Part shown: in pieces, positions 1-11,840 of the stretch
Position numbering within the stretch: position 1 is the stretch's first letter
How the letters are laid out: every line of letters begins with the position of its first letter
Source of the DNA: Azadirachta indica
Lineage: Eukaryota > Streptophyta > Magnoliopsida > Sapindales > Meliaceae
Assembly (NCBI GenBank): GCA_022749755.1
Contig: CM040453.1
Location: 20,283,368-20,347,367 of the forward strand
DNA: 64,000 nucleotides
Direction of reading: 5' to 3'
Notes under the pieces: generated by a model
Databases searched by the model: none
Told to the model about the DNA's origin: nothing
Seen by the model: the letters and a program-made list of their open reading frames with translations, nothing else
Translations under genes and position numbers: made by a program

Positions 1-629
1 ATTTTTGACCATGAAAACCACCGAATTTCATAAAATAACTTTCTTCAAAGTTGTAGGTGGACGACTCATCTTTCTAATGGTCCATATCTTACCTTTATTA
101 TTGTTTTAGACCGTGAGTTGTATTGAAAATAGGTAGAGATATTCAAATCGCATTTCTCCACCGCTCTTTTAGAATCATATCTCTTTTTGGTAGTCGACCA
201 ATTGAAATTTGAGAAAGTGCAAAACATAAAAGATTTAGATCCCTTTCTTAGCTTTCTAGATCACCCAACCATATAATTTTTCGTTACGTAGTTGGGCTGG
301 TTCAAAGATGCACTTGAGTTCTGTTGAAACCCAATTTCGTCCCATTAATTGCTCTAACTAGCTCAACCTTTGGCTTACAAAGTTGTGAAATAATGAGTTT
401 ATGTTTGTCCAGCCCAAGAATTGTATCAATTGATGATTTGGATTGAAAGATACGCTCATTATACAAAACCTGCCCAAAACCGACTATTTAGTCCAATTCA
501 TGTTTTACAATTCAATATAAAGGAATATGCTTCATTATTGGGGAATGGAAGGAAATTATTAAGTATAAATCATAATATTTCTCTTGATAAATCTACACTT
601 TTAAACATTTATCATCAGTGTTTGGTTCT
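1..629. other. Unassigned stretch, probably transposon debris
   Basis: I recognise no protein domain, RNA gene or repeat here. A 75-codon open frame at 421-648 has no familiar motif. It ends where a retrotransposon RT fragment starts in another frame, so it is most likely degraded element sequence rather than a gene. Confidence 0.4.
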
Positions 630-985
630 TCTTTTGATAATTGCATGAATAACTTGGCTTTAGTTTTGCAACGATGTAAAGAAACTAATTTAGTGTTGAA
701 TTGAGAAAAATGTCATTTTATGGTTCAAAGAGGCATCGTTTTAGGTTATCGCATTTCAGCAAAAGGAATTGAAGTTGATTGAGCAAAAATTGAAGTCATC
801 GAGAAATTGACACCGCCTATTTCTGTGAGGGCTGTTAGAAATTTTTTGGGACATGCCAGATTTTATCATCGCTTCATAAAGGACTTTTCAAAAATTTCTA
901 AACTTCTTTGCAATCTCTTGATCAAAGACACGCATTTTCATTTTGCTAATGATTGTTGGCATGCATTTAACACTTTGAAGAAGAT
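630..985 (+). pseudogene. Athila-like gypsy reverse transcriptase fragment (C-terminal RT to start of RNase H)
   Basis: In plus-strand frames this reads as the segment after the RT active site: a stretch beginning FDNCMNN, then EKCHFMV, then GIEVD, then the thumb/connection motif FLGHARFYHRFIKDFSK. These are standard in Ty3/gypsy pol, and the wording is closest to the Athila lineage. In-frame stops occur near 704 and 781, so it is dead. The YxDD box is not present. It ends abruptly near 985, where a gag remnant on the other strand begins, so the two pieces are joined by rearrangement rather than belonging to one intact element. Confidence 0.7.
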
Positions 986-1777
986 GCTTAGTCAATTCAG
1001 CAAGTTGCATTGCCATTTCATTGTTGGAGCATAAATCATGCACCCTAACTCTCCTTCCTCTTGTACTCTTTTGCTGCGAATTAGCACCCAACATTTCATA
1101 TAGCTCATATGTCTCTTCTACGATCTTTTCTCCCATGGCTCCACTGGCAGCATTATCAATCGTGTATTGATATTGTTGCGTCAATCCATCATAGAAAAAT
1201 TGATTTTGTAGCTGCAGCGGAAAATGATAGTGAGTACATTGGATAACAAGCATCTTGAATCTATCCCATGCTTCATGGAAAGGCTCTCCTTTCATTTGAG
1301 GAAGGTAGCAATTTTAGTCCTTAACTTGGTGGTCTTTTGGTGAGAGTAGAATTTTCCCATGAATTTGTTGTAAACCACTTCCCATGTAGTTAAAGATCTT
1401 GGTGGAAGAGTCATCAACCAAGCTTTAGCTCTATCTTTCAGCGTTTGAGGAAAACACCTCATCCTAAGTTGATCATCGGTTAATCCTTACAACATGGAAT
1501 AATGTATGTTTTTTATCTCATAATTCCGTGCAGCATCCTCCAATTGTATGCAAGATGTAGAAGTACTAATGATCGGCCTTGCATACTCCTTCATCACCCT
1601 TTGTATTTCGGCTACTTCTATTATTTGTGGCTCTATACTTGCTGTTTCCTCAACAATTTCTTCTTCTTCAATACATAATTGATTTTCTTCAACTAGTTGT
1701 CTCAAGTTCTTCCTTATTCTTAGAATATTATCCCTTTTCTTTCTAAGATATCTCCTTAGGGAATTGTCACCGTGCAT
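986..1777 (-). pseudogene. Athila-like gypsy gag remnant
   Basis: Read on the minus strand from 1777, the product has an acidic N-terminal part with many Glu/Asn, then EYARPIIST, a stop near 1486, then a region with LRMRCFPQTLKDRAKAW-type wording, and from 1295 GEPFHEAWDRFK followed by FFYDGLTQQ. This order is the retrotransposon gag (capsid) domain as found in Athila-type elements. It packages element RNA in cytoplasmic particles. Stops and a frame change make it a pseudogene. It lies downstream of a tRNA-Asp-type primer site at 1930-1946 on the same strand, as expected for gag. The zinc knuckle and pol are missing; the copy is cut off near 985. Confidence 0.7.
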
Positions 1778-1929
1778 GTACCTAATGAAAGAGAAAAAAA
1801 GAAAGAAATTAAGCTATAAAGAAACAAAATAAAATAGCAATAAATGAAACACTCACAACAAATGAAACACTCAAAACAAATAAAAAAAATAGCAACAAAG
1901 AAAACAAATATAGAATTTAAACACCAGTT

Positions 1930-1946
1930 CCTTGGCAACGACGCCA
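1930..1946 (-). other. Primer-binding site, tRNA-Asp type (degenerate)
   Basis: The minus strand reads TGGCGTCGTTGCCAAGG. This matches the 3' end complement of plant tRNA-Asp (TGGCGCCGTTGCCGGGG) at 14 of 17 positions; that primer is typical of Athila-like elements. It sits just inside a putative LTR and upstream of the gag remnant. Confidence 0.7.
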
Positions 1947-1952
1947 AAAATT

Positions 1953-2440
1953 TGATGTGCAAATTTTAAATGCTCTCAAGTGCACGAATCGTTAATAGCT
2001 GACGATAAGTTCACTTCAAGATTAATCTCTCGCGGAATTGTAATGGTTTAAATTTTTAACACTATTTAGGAGGCAAACCTAAGAGCAAGAGCAGGAAAAT
2101 ATGAATTCTGCAACAATTGAATTTGATTGCCAAAATCAAGTGCTATCTTTTCCGTTTTTCTTGTTGTACGGCTAAGAGAAAAAAAAGATTTGTATTCATT
2201 TGTACAAACTATACTTTCACTGAGTAATCGGGAGTTGTGCCTAAATAAGCATTGAGTTCTCGCATCAAACGGTGGAGTATAGTTGGAAAAAAAAATTAAA
2301 GCCGAATGTAAAAAGGAATAAAAAAAAGAGAGGATAGTGTGCTTTGAAAAGAAAAAAGGGAGGAGAAAAATATGAAGGAGTGATGGTGGTGAAATGGGTT
2401 TGTAAGAAAAGAAGAGATTTGATAATGTATGCATACATCA
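1953..2440 (-). mobile_element. Putative Athila-like 5' LTR (outer limit uncertain)
   Basis: The sequence next to the primer site resembles the reverse complement of the end of family A LTRs: TGTG, an A/T tract, CAAGTGCACG, then CGTTA. This suggests the LTR begins at 1953-1956. The outer limit is not visible; 2440 is a guess. A 122-codon minus-strand frame at 2066-2434 has no domain and is rich in Ser/Phe/Leu from T-rich DNA. Confidence 0.45.
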
Positions 2441-3036
2441 TTAAGTTCTTATGAGTTTGTTTTACTCATTATCTAGTCTTTATTTAGAATATCCTACCTA
2501 TTGGTTTCATTACAACCTTGAAAAAAAAAGTCTTACCTTGATTTTGTGTGTTGTATAATTAATTTGCATTTGTTGTCATGATAATCAAGTTACTGGCATT
2601 CCCTTCATGAGATCACAATTATTATACCAAAAATAGCGTGCTCTTTCTTTTGTATGTGAGCTTTATTTTCCATTAAAAATCTAATCGTAATGCTTATCTC
2701 GCATACTTTATAGTATTAAACCAAATTTTGAGTACTTTCTTTAAGAGTGACCATATTTGTGAGATTTGAAGTTCTAAACTTCTACACATGCTATATTCTA
2801 ATATTGTAAAGGATGACATAAAATACAATGATCAATTAATGGCTATCACACACTACACACGAGCATAACATGTGAAGCATTGTTACTACTTGAGTAATTG
2901 ATTGATGGATTTTGTATCTTGTTGTATTCTTGTTGACCATAAAACGATATAGTAAAGAAGCTAGTTTATGTTGTTTTTAAGTCTTTGAATTTTTCTTTTG
3001 CTCGAGAATTAGCAAATGTTAAGGTTGAGAATATTT
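2441..3036. other. Unassigned AT-rich stretch
   Basis: No open frame of note, no domain and no obvious copy elsewhere in the window. It may be the remainder of an Athila-like LTR or old unique DNA. Confidence 0.35.
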
Positions 3037-3985
3037 GATATATCAATTTTTTATCTATACAAATATTAAGAAGGATTCTTAATATTATGTAGTCATTTTT
3101 ACTTGTTTACTTTTATGTTCATTTATTATGCTTTTATTTGTAAAAATTGAAGAATAATTTTATTTTCTAGCCAATTAAATTTGAATAAGAGATTTGGGCC
3201 AAGTTAAATGGACCTCATTGCATTCTTTTCAGAAAGCCCAAATGAAGCTCAAGGCCTAATCCATGATTTGAAAAGAGTATAAATATAACCTTTTGTTTTA
3301 GGGTTTGATATTCTATCAAGGAGGCAACAGCCGGAAGGGGAAGTATTCACGTTTTTCTCTCAACTTGGAGTACGAAGGAGGAGAAAGATTGCTTATTTTT
3401 CAGAAAAGGGAAGAAGAGAGTTAGAATCATTTCCTTCCAAATCTTCTTTTCTGTATTTTTATGTTTAGAATGTTTAATTTTTGTGTAATTCTTCATTATT
3501 CAATTAGAAACTAAATTGTGCTGTTTATGGTTTGTTATTCAATACTGAGCATTCATTATTTTGCTTAATGCTTTGAATATTTGGCCAACATTTGATTGAT
3601 TTGTGAACCATATTGATCTGAAAAGTGATTTATGTGTTTTGATCTAGTAATGAATACCATAAATTACATGTTAGATAGAAATATAATGATTCATGCAGAA
3701 TTAAGAATAATTATTATTGCTTTTAATAAACTTTCATATAATGTGATTCACATAAAGATATAGTGGATTAATGTGTAAGTATTTTTTGTCAGTATTAATA
3801 ATAAATTGAAACAACACAATTGAAGGAATTAAATTTGAATAGTTATGGTCAAATCTACTGCCCCAGGGTGTTAATGAATTAAATTCACAATTTTAAAATT
3901 AATTATCTTCGGTAATTAACAAATTAATCAATCTACCTAGGAATAATACACAACTTATTATATATTACTTGTAACGATAACGTGC
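3037..3985 (+). mobile_element. Family A LTR, Athila-like, copy 1
   Basis: This roughly 950-bp block is repeated at 46830-47985 and in part at 24192-24529. It begins TGATATATCA and ends TTAAAATCCACA, so it has TG...CA ends. A TATA-like GTATAAATATAACC lies near 3278, followed by TTTTAGGGTTTGATATTC. The terminal CGTGCACTTGCG resembles LTR ends of Athila-type elements. No primer site follows; array B starts at once, so this is a solo LTR or a cut copy. Relative to the 46.8-kb copy it lacks a segment of about 75 bp near 3890, a deletion shared with the 24.2-kb copy. Confidence 0.65.
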
Positions 3986-4423
3986 ACTTGCGTTTATTAA
4001 AATCCACAACGTCAAATGCGAAATTGACGCAAAAAATGATATCATTTTGAAAAGGAACGCATGTCCTGTTACTCACCGTAGCGTGACGCTCGCTACCGTG
4101 CATTTGATTTCGAAAATGAAGTAGTTGAAAATATACAATTTTAGGGATGAAATTGGCAAATGCAAAACTGAAGCAAAAAACGATTTCGTTTCGAGATAGG
4201 ACACACGTTTTGTTACTCATTGATGTGTGATGTTCATTACATCGAAAATGTACATTTTACGTTTTACAGCGCATTTTACATTGTAAATAGAGGATTCGAA
4301 AATGTACAATTTCCAGGGACGAATGTCACGATGTATTTTACATCAAAAATGGAGGAGTCGACAATGCACGATTTCTGGGAACAAAATTGTCAAACACAAA
4401 ACGGACACATAAAAACGACTTCA
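3986..4423 (+). repeat. Array B: ~145-bp tandem repeat, block 1a
   Basis: About three partly degraded units. Landmarks of the unit, in order, are CTTGTTACTCACC, GACGATCGTTAC, GTGCATTTCATTTCGAAAA, GGAGGAGTCAAAAATG, GACGAAATTGTCAAA and ACGACTTCGTTTCGAGAC. The CTTGTTACTC motif recurs near 4065 and 4208. The block stops inside a unit at 4423, where a mosaic LTR intervenes, and resumes at 4944. Confidence 0.8.
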
Positions 4424-4943
4424 TGATGTGAACAAAGTTGTGCAACCATGCATATAAGATAGTGAACTCTTACATGGGCTTGAAAGGATTTAAGGGCAGC
4501 ATTTACATCATCCATTAAACTTTTCAGGTGGGCCAAATTACAAGAGATAAGCTGAATGTATAACAAAAATTCAACTGGGTTACATGAAGAAGAATAAAAT
4601 ATCTCTATGCCACAAGAAAATTAGGGTTTTAAAAATTTCTTATTTGGTTTAGATTATTTTCTTTATATAGAATTAGTTTCCTAGTTCGTTTCGGATTGTT
4701 ATATTTTCTAATTAGATTAGGATTTTAGTTTTCTGTTTTATTTGGGGTTTATATTCCTATTTATACTCTGTATCTCTTGGAGAATTTTCCATAAAGCAAT
4801 GAGTGTTTTCTTTAAAACTCTACAATCTTTAATAATAAGTTTATGATGGTGTTTTTGTATCCCTTTGTTTTTAATATTTGGAATAGAACTTAGTAGCCTA
4901 TTTTTCCTTAACAAACGTTAATTTTCCCACCAAAAAAAAAAAT
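4424..4943 (+). mobile_element. Mosaic LTR-derived insert within array B
   Basis: The start (TGATGTGAACAAAGTTG) matches the start of family D LTRs. About 4605-4765 matches the middle of family F LTRs (ATTAGGGTTTTAAA, then TTTCTTTATATAGAATTAG), and 4766-4943 matches the end of family E LTRs read in sense. A GGP..TR-like tail coding patch lies near 4507-4550. The insert interrupts one array B unit: CGACTTC on its left, TTTTTGAGACGGG on its right. It is either a recombinant LTR family or several pieces joined. Confidence 0.55.
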
Positions 4944-7900
4944 GTTTTTGAGACGGGATATATGTTTTATTACTCATTACGGTGTGATAATCGTTACCAT
5001 CCACTCTATTTCGAAAATGAAGGAGTAAAAAACGTATAATTTCTAAGGACGAAATTAACAAATTCAAAACGGATAAAAAACCGACTTTATTTCAAAACAG
5101 GACACACATCTTGTTATCCACCATGGCACGGTGATCGTTACAGTACATTTTATATCAAAAATGAAGGAGTAAAAAGTGAATGGATGCAAAAACGGCTTAG
5201 TTTCGAGACAAGACGCATGTCTTGTTACTCATCTCACATGACAATTATTGTGGTGCATTTCATTTCAAAAACAAAGAAGTCAAAAATATACAATTTTCAT
5301 GGAAGACATTGCGAAACGAAAAACAGACGCAAAAAGATGACTTGGTTTTGAGACGAGAGGCACGTCTTGTTACTAACCGTGGCACGACGATCATTATGGT
5401 GTATTTTGCATCAGAAGCGGAGGAGTTGAAAATGTACAATTTTTGGGGACGAAATTGTCAAATACAAAACGGATGCAAAAAATGGCTTTATTTCAAGACA
5501 AGGCGAACATCTTATTACTCATCGTGGTAGGACGATCATTACAGTACATTTTATAGTGAAAATAGAGGAGTAGAAAATGTACGATTTTTGGGGACAAAAT
5601 AGTCAAACGCAAAATGGATGCCAAAAAATGACTTCATTTCGACACAAGATGCATGTCTTGTTACTCACTATATTGTGACGATCGTTATGGTGCAAAATAG
5701 TAAAAAATGTATGGTTTTCGGGATCGAAATTGTCAAACAGAAAACGGACGCAAAAAAACTACTTGATACTCGCAGCGGCTTGACGATTGTTATGTTGTAT
5801 TTCATTTCAAAAACGGAGGAATCGAAAATGTACGATTTTCGATGACAAAATTTACAAACACAAAATTGACGAAAAAACGACTTCATTTCTAGTCGGGAAG
5901 CACTCTTGTTACTCACCATGGTGTGGTGATTGTTGCGGCATATTTTACATAACAAATGGAGGAGTCAAAACTGTACAACTTCCGAGGATGATCGGAGGAG
6001 TCAAAATTGATGGGATGCATGTCTTGGTACTGATCACGGCATGACAATTGTTATGAAGTATTTCATTTCGAAAACAGAGAAGTCAAAAATTGTCAAATGC
6101 AAAACGGATGCAAAAAAATGACTTCGTTTTGACATGGTATGTGTGTCTTATTATTCACCGTGGTGTGACAATTGTTATGCAGCATTTTCATTGAAAAAGG
6201 AGTCAAAAGTGTATTCTAGGGACGAAATTGTCAAAAGCAAAACGGATGCAAGAAAACTACTTCGTTTTGAAACAAGACACAGGTCTTGTTACTTACTCAC
6301 TGTGGTGTGATGATCGTTATGATGCATTTTGCATCGGAAACGGAGGAGCCAAACATGTACGTTTCAGGGGCGAAATTATCAAACATGAAACGGATGCAAA
6401 AAATGACTTCATTTCGATACGGCATGCATGCCTTATTACTCACTGTGGTGTGATGATCGTTACCATGCATTTTGCATTAAAAGGGGAGGAGTAAAAAATG
6501 CACGATTTTTGAAGCCGCAATTGTCAAACAAAAAATGGACACAAAGAAAGACTTCGTTTCGAGACGGGACACATGTCTTGTTACTCATCTTGGCGTAATG
6601 ATCGTTACAATGCACTTCATTGCAAAAACTGAGTGGAAAATTTACGATTTTTTTTGTACAAAATTGTCAAACGCAAAACAAACACAACAAAATAACATGG
6701 TTTTGAGACGAGATGCATGTCTTGTTACTCTTCGCAACATGATGATTATTACAGTGTATTTCCTTTCAAAAACGGAGGAGTCAAAAATTGTTTAATGCGG
6801 AACAGACGCAAAGAATGACTTCGTTTTGACATGGTATGCATGTCTTGTTACCCATCATGGTGTGATGATCGTTATGTTGCATTTTGCATTGAAAACAGAG
6901 GAGTCAAAAGTGTAGAATTTCTGGGGATGAAATTGTCAAACACAAGGAAACAACTTCGTTTCCAAACGAGATGCACGTTTTGTTACTTAGCATGGTGTGA
7001 TGATTGTTACAGTGTATTTTATATCGAAAACAGAGGAGCCAAAAATATGTGTTTTTCGGGGCGAAATTGTCAAATGCTAAACGAACATAAAAAATGATTT
7101 TGTTTTGATATGGGATACACATCCTGTTACTCACCTGCATGACAATTGTTACATTGCATTTTGCATTGAAAATGCAGGAGTCGAAAATGCACGATAGGGA
7201 CGAAATCACACACAAAATGGAGGCAAAAAAATAACTTCATTTTTGATACGGGATGCCCTCTTGTTACTGACTATGGTGTAACGATCGTTACAATGCATTT
7301 TGCATTGAAAATAGAGGAGTTGAAAATGTACGATTTCCAGAGATGAAATTGTCAAACAAAAAACAAAAGCAAAAAAACGACTTCGTTTCAAGATGTGACA
7401 CATGTCTTGTTACTCATCGTAACGTGATGATTATTGCGGTGCATTTCATTTGGAAAATGGAAAAGTTAAAAATGTACTCTTTTTTAGGATGAAATTGTCA
7501 AAAGCGAATCGGATTAGGAAAAATGATTTCATTACGATACAGGCCACTTATCTTGTTACTCACTATCATGTGAGGATCATTGCAGTGCATTTTTTTTTCA
7601 AAAATACAGAAGTTGAAAATGTATGTCTTTTGGTGCCGGAATTATCAAATGTGAAACAAATTTAAAAAACGACTTTGTTTCGAGATAGGCAAAACGTTTT
7701 ATTACTCACCACCGCATGAGGATTATTGGGTACATTTTATTTCAAAAAATATTTTCATTTGGAGGCGGGCCACACGTCTAGTTACTCACTATCGCATGAG
7801 AATCATTATGGTATATTTTATTTCGAAAATGGTGAAGTTCAAAATTTATGATTTTCAGGGTTGGAATTGTCAAACATGAAATGGATTTGGAAAATGGCCT

Positions 7901-8115
7901 CATTTCGAGACAGGCCACATGTCTTTTAACTCACCATCACATGAGAATCGTTACGATGTATTTTATTGATAAAACAGAGAAGTTAAAAATATACTACTTT
8001 TGGATCCAGAGTCGTAAAACATGAAACGAATTTGAAAAAGGACTTCATTTCGAGACAAACCACTCATGTTGTTAGTCACCATCACGTAAAGATTATTACA
8101 GTGCATTTTATTTCT
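4944..8115 (+). repeat. Array B: ~145-bp tandem repeat, block 1b (plus orientation)
   Basis: About 22 units in one orientation. The CTTGTTACTC landmark falls near 4968, 5109, 5219, 5368, 5510, 5658, 5906, 6577, 6720, 6846, 6980, 7124, 7260, 7407, 7553 and 7699; full units are about 140-148 bp and a few are shorter through internal deletion. Units differ from each other by many substitutions, so the array is old. The period is not a multiple of three and frames break from unit to unit, so the many 60-100 codon frames here are not genes. I do not recognise the repeat family. Confidence 0.85.
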
Positions 8116-9129
8116 TCAAACGCAATGGTCGATAACAAAGCATGTGACCCATCTCAAAACGACATCATTTTTTGTGTTTGTTTTACGTTTGACAATTTCG
8201 GACCAGAAAATCATACATTTTCGACTTCTCCCTTTTCAAAATAAAGCCCACTAAAATCATTCTCACCCAATATAAAGTAACAAGACATGTGTCCCGTCTC
8301 AAAACAAAGTCATTTTAGTACACCTGCTACCTTTGACAATTTCGTGTACAAAAATCGTACATTTTCGACTTCTCCATTTTTGAAATTAAATCCACCAAAA
8401 CAATTTTCATGCGATGGTGAATAACAAGACATCTGACCCATATCAAAACGAAGTTGTTTTGTCCAATCATTTCATGTTTGACAATTTTGGCCTTGAAAAT
8501 AAAATCCACCAAAATGATCCTTATGCAATAGTGAGTAAGATGTGTGGTCCATCTTGAAACAAAGTCATTTTTTTTGTCTGTGTCACGTTTAACGATTTCG
8601 GCCTAAAAAATCGTACATTTTCAAAATAAAGCCAACCGAAATGATTCTCACATTATGGTGAGTAACAAGATCTGGGGTTCGTCTCGAAACGATGTCATTT
8701 TTTGTATCCGTTTCATGTTTGATAATTTTGGCTTTGAAAATTGTACAATTTCGGCTTCTCCGTTTTCTAAATAAAGCCTACCGAAATAATTTTGATGTGA
8801 TGATAAGTAACAAGACGTGTAGCCAATCTAGAAATAAAGTTATTTTTTGTGCGAGTTTTGTGTTTGACAACTTTGGGCAAGAATATCGTACATTTTTAAC
8901 TTCTCCGTCAACGAAATAAAACCCACAAAAATGATTCTCATACAATAGTGAGTAATAAGATGGTAGCCAATCTTGGAATGCAGTTGTTTTTTTTTTTTTT
9001 GTCTGTTTTGCATTTAACAGTTTCAATCTCGAAAATCGTATATTTTCGACATCTCCATTTTCAAAATGAAACCCACCGAAAAGATCCATTTTCGATCTCA
9101 AAAATCGTACAATTGGCCCGTCTCGAAAC
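8116..9129 (-). repeat. Array B, inverted block (minus orientation)
   Basis: From about 8116 the same unit runs in reverse complement: GTAACAAGAC, GTCTCGAAACGAAGTC, TTTGACAATTTCGG, GAAAATCGTACATTTTCGAC, then AAATAAA.CCACC. About seven units follow. The block is cut at 9129 by the family E element; the broken unit resumes at 14406. Confidence 0.85.
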
Positions 9130-9340
9130 TTAAACCGAAAAATGGAGGTTTGCGAATAAATTAACGTTTGCTAAGGAAAAAAGAGCTTACTAAGCTCTAT
9201 TCCAAATATTAACAACAGAGGGATATAGAAACACCACCCTAAAATTGTTGTTAAAGGTTGTAAAGCTTCAAAGAAAACACTTACCACTCTATGAAAAATT
9301 TTCCAAGAAATATAGAGAATAAAATACAAGAATTTTTATG
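9130..9340 (-). mobile_element. Family E 3' LTR, truncated
   Basis: This matches the first ~210 bp (plus-strand reading) of the right LTR at 13634: AAAAATGGAGGTTTG, CGTTTGCTAAGG, CTCTATTCCAAATATTAAC. It then passes straight into integrase 3' coding sequence, so most of the 3' LTR, the polypurine tract and the 3' untranslated part have been deleted. Its outer end is mutated (TTAAACCG where the partner has TGATATCA). Confidence 0.8.
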
Positions 9341-9395
9341 TAGATGAAACACCATAACTTTCTAGTAACTTCATCTTGTAAGCATTTTCTCTAAT

Positions 9396-10410
9396 TCATA
9401 CCTTAAATGGTCCATCAGCTTTAGGCTTGTGTTTAGCATATTTTCCAGGTGAAAAACGTGCTTTTCGAAGATGTATCCAAACAAAATTTGCTTCCTTGAA
9501 CTCAACATGCTTGCGATGTTTGTTTACAGAAAGTCGATACTTCTCATTTTCTTTCAGAATTCTGTCACAAACTTGCTCATGAAGCTTTTTGATACTCTTA
9601 GCTCTTTCTTCAGCATCTCCACTAAAGTATTGATGAATTGGAAGTGGAGCTAAATCCATTGGGCTGATAGGATTTTTCCCATAAACTACCTCAAAAGGAC
9701 TTTGACCAGTAGATTGGCTAGTTGATCGATTATAAGCAAATTCAATTTGAACCAAAATAACATCCCATTGTCTAATATTCTTACCAACATAACTTCATAA
9801 GAGATTTTCCAAACTCCAATTTGTCACTTCTGTTTAACCATCAGTTTGAGGATGATGAGAAAAGCTAAAATTGAGACTAGTGTCAAGTTTTCTCCATAGT
9901 GTTTGCCAAAAGTGATTCAAAAACTTGGAATCTCGATTTAAAACGATGGTTTTTGGAATACATTGTAGCTTCACTACCTCTTTGAAATACAAATCAACCA
10001 CATTAGAGGCATCAGCTGTTTTATTGCAGGGGATAAAATGAGCCATTTTAGAAAACCTACCCACCACCACCATGACAAAATCTTTATTTCTTTGAGTTCG
10101 TGGTAACCCAACAATAAAATCTAGACTCACATCTTCCCATGGAGTGTTGGGCACTGATAATGGAGTATACAGACTCGTATTTTGTCCATGACTTTTTGCA
10201 ACATGGCCGATCTTACACCTTTCTACATACTTCATAACATCGTATCCCGTCTTTGCTAAAAAACTTATCTTTTAAGAGAGCAAGTATTTTATCTCTATCA
10301 AAGTGACCTTCAACACAATTGTCATAAACTTCCATGATAATAGACTCTTTTAAAGAACACCGAGGAATGCACAGACAATTACCTTTCAAGAGATAGCCCT
10401 CTTGCCACAA
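9396..10410 (-). pseudogene. Integrase region of family E pol
   Basis: Read from 10410 down: a His/Cys zinc-binding part (GHFDRDK, then C..VC), then the catalytic core from 10235 with LDFIVGLPRT, FSKMAHFIPC, SHHPQTDG, and the C-terminal part from 9755 with EFAYNRS, SPFEVVYG, FVWIHLRKARF. The enzyme inserts element cDNA into the host chromosome. Damage is visible: the usual VVVDRFSK reads VVVGRFSK, SDRD reads LNRD, and there are stops near 9835 and 10411. The frame shifts between the core and C-terminal parts. No chromodomain follows. Confidence 0.85.
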
Positions 10411-10413
10411 GAA

Positions 10414-11840
10414 TTACTTGTAAGGATGGCTTTCACATGCTGTCCATATCTTACCGAAGTCTAGATCACTTGCATATAATTCCTTCACGACTTCAAAGCC
10501 TATGACTTTCACTTGCATTGAGGATAGCAAGGAATGTTTTCGGCTAAGTGAATCAGCTACAACACTTTGAACTCCATATTTGTGCTTGATGGTGAAGTTG
10601 AAAGATTGCAGAAATTCAACCCATCCAGCATGTCTTCGATTTAGCTTCTGTTGGCTGATGATGAATTTCAAGGCCTCATGATCTGAATAAAGAACAAACA
10701 GTTTTGAAAGAAGATATTGACTCAAATGAGTCAAATAGCGACAGATTGCATATAACTCCTTATCATAAGTAGAATATTTCTTGTGAGATTCATTTAGTTT
10801 CTCACTAAAGAAACCAATTGGTTCGTTTCCTTGGCTCAAAACACCACCAATTCCAGTATTTGATGCAACACAATCAACTTCAAACACTTGGTTAAAATTC
10901 GAAACTGAAAGAATGGGTGATTGAGTTACCTTGCTTTTGATAGTGTCAAAGCTCCTTTGCACTTCTTCTGTCCACTTGAAAGTTTCTCCCTTGAGACACT
11001 CAGTAATTAGAGCAACAATTGTGCTAAATCCTTTAATAAAAGGTCGATAAAACAATGCAAGGCCATGAAAACTTCGTATGTCATGCAAAGATTTAGGCGT
11101 TGGCTAGTTAAGGATTGCTTCTACCTTACTGGAAATCCATCTTGATGCCTTCTTTAGATACAATATAGCCCAAAAAGACTAGGCTGTTAGTAAAAAATTC
11201 ACACTTCTTCAAATTAGCACATAACTTTTGTTGTCGCAGTGTGTCGACCACTTGACAGAGATGGTTGACATGTTGTTCTTCATCTTTGCTGTATACAAGA
11301 ATATCATCAAAGTACACAACAACAAATTTTCCGATGAAAAACTTGAAAACATGATTCATCAATCACATAAAAGTGCTTGGAGCATTAGAAAGACCAAAGG
11401 GTATCATTATCCATTCGTAAAGCCCATCTCGAGTTTTAAAAGCAGTGTTCCATTCATCTTCAAGCTACATTTTGATTTAATGATAGCCACTCCAAAGATC
11501 AATCTTTGAAAAGATTTTAGCCCCATGAAGTTGGTCTAAAAGATCATCTAGGTGTGGAATTGGAAAGCTATAATCAACTGTTATCTTGTTTACTGCTCTA
11601 TTATCAACATACATACGCCACGATCCATCTTTCTTTGGTACTAAAAGTCTAGAAACAGCACAAGGACTCTTACTTTCTCAAACCAATCCCTTTGCAATCA
11701 GCTCATCAACTTGTCTTTGTAACTCTTCATGCTCTTTTAGACTCATTCGATAAGCCACCTTATTTGGTAGAACAGCTCCTAGTACAAGATTAATGCAATG
11801 TTGAATGTCTCTCATCGAAGGAAGTTCAGGTGGGATCTCC
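10414..11840 (-). pseudogene. Reverse transcriptase and RNase H region of family E pol
   Basis: The RT part runs from about 11840 down, with an active-site YFDDILVYS near 11300 (within 11362-11126) followed by [11 protein letters not shown]. RNase H occupies 11088-10414: FYRPFIKGFS, FEVDCVASNTGIGGVL, EKLNESHKKYSTYDKELYA, SDHEALK, VVADSLSRKH. Together these copy element RNA into DNA and degrade the template. Several stops and frame changes separate the parts, for example between 11125 and 11089. The usual DAS of RNase H reads VAS here. Confidence 0.85.

Noticed and set aside
2066..2434. 122-codon frame on minus
   Set aside because: Low-complexity Ser/Phe/Leu composition from T-rich DNA next to an LTR; no domain and no conserved copy.
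4944..8115. CRISPR-like regular repeat
   Set aside because: Units are contiguous ~145-bp tandem copies without unique spacers, in an obviously plant context.
4944..9129. Many 60-107 codon open frames with a recurring CLVTH..VMIV..HF pattern, suggesting a repeat protein
   Set aside because: The repeat period (~145 bp) is not a multiple of three and frames open and close in each unit on both strands. They are reading shadows of array B.
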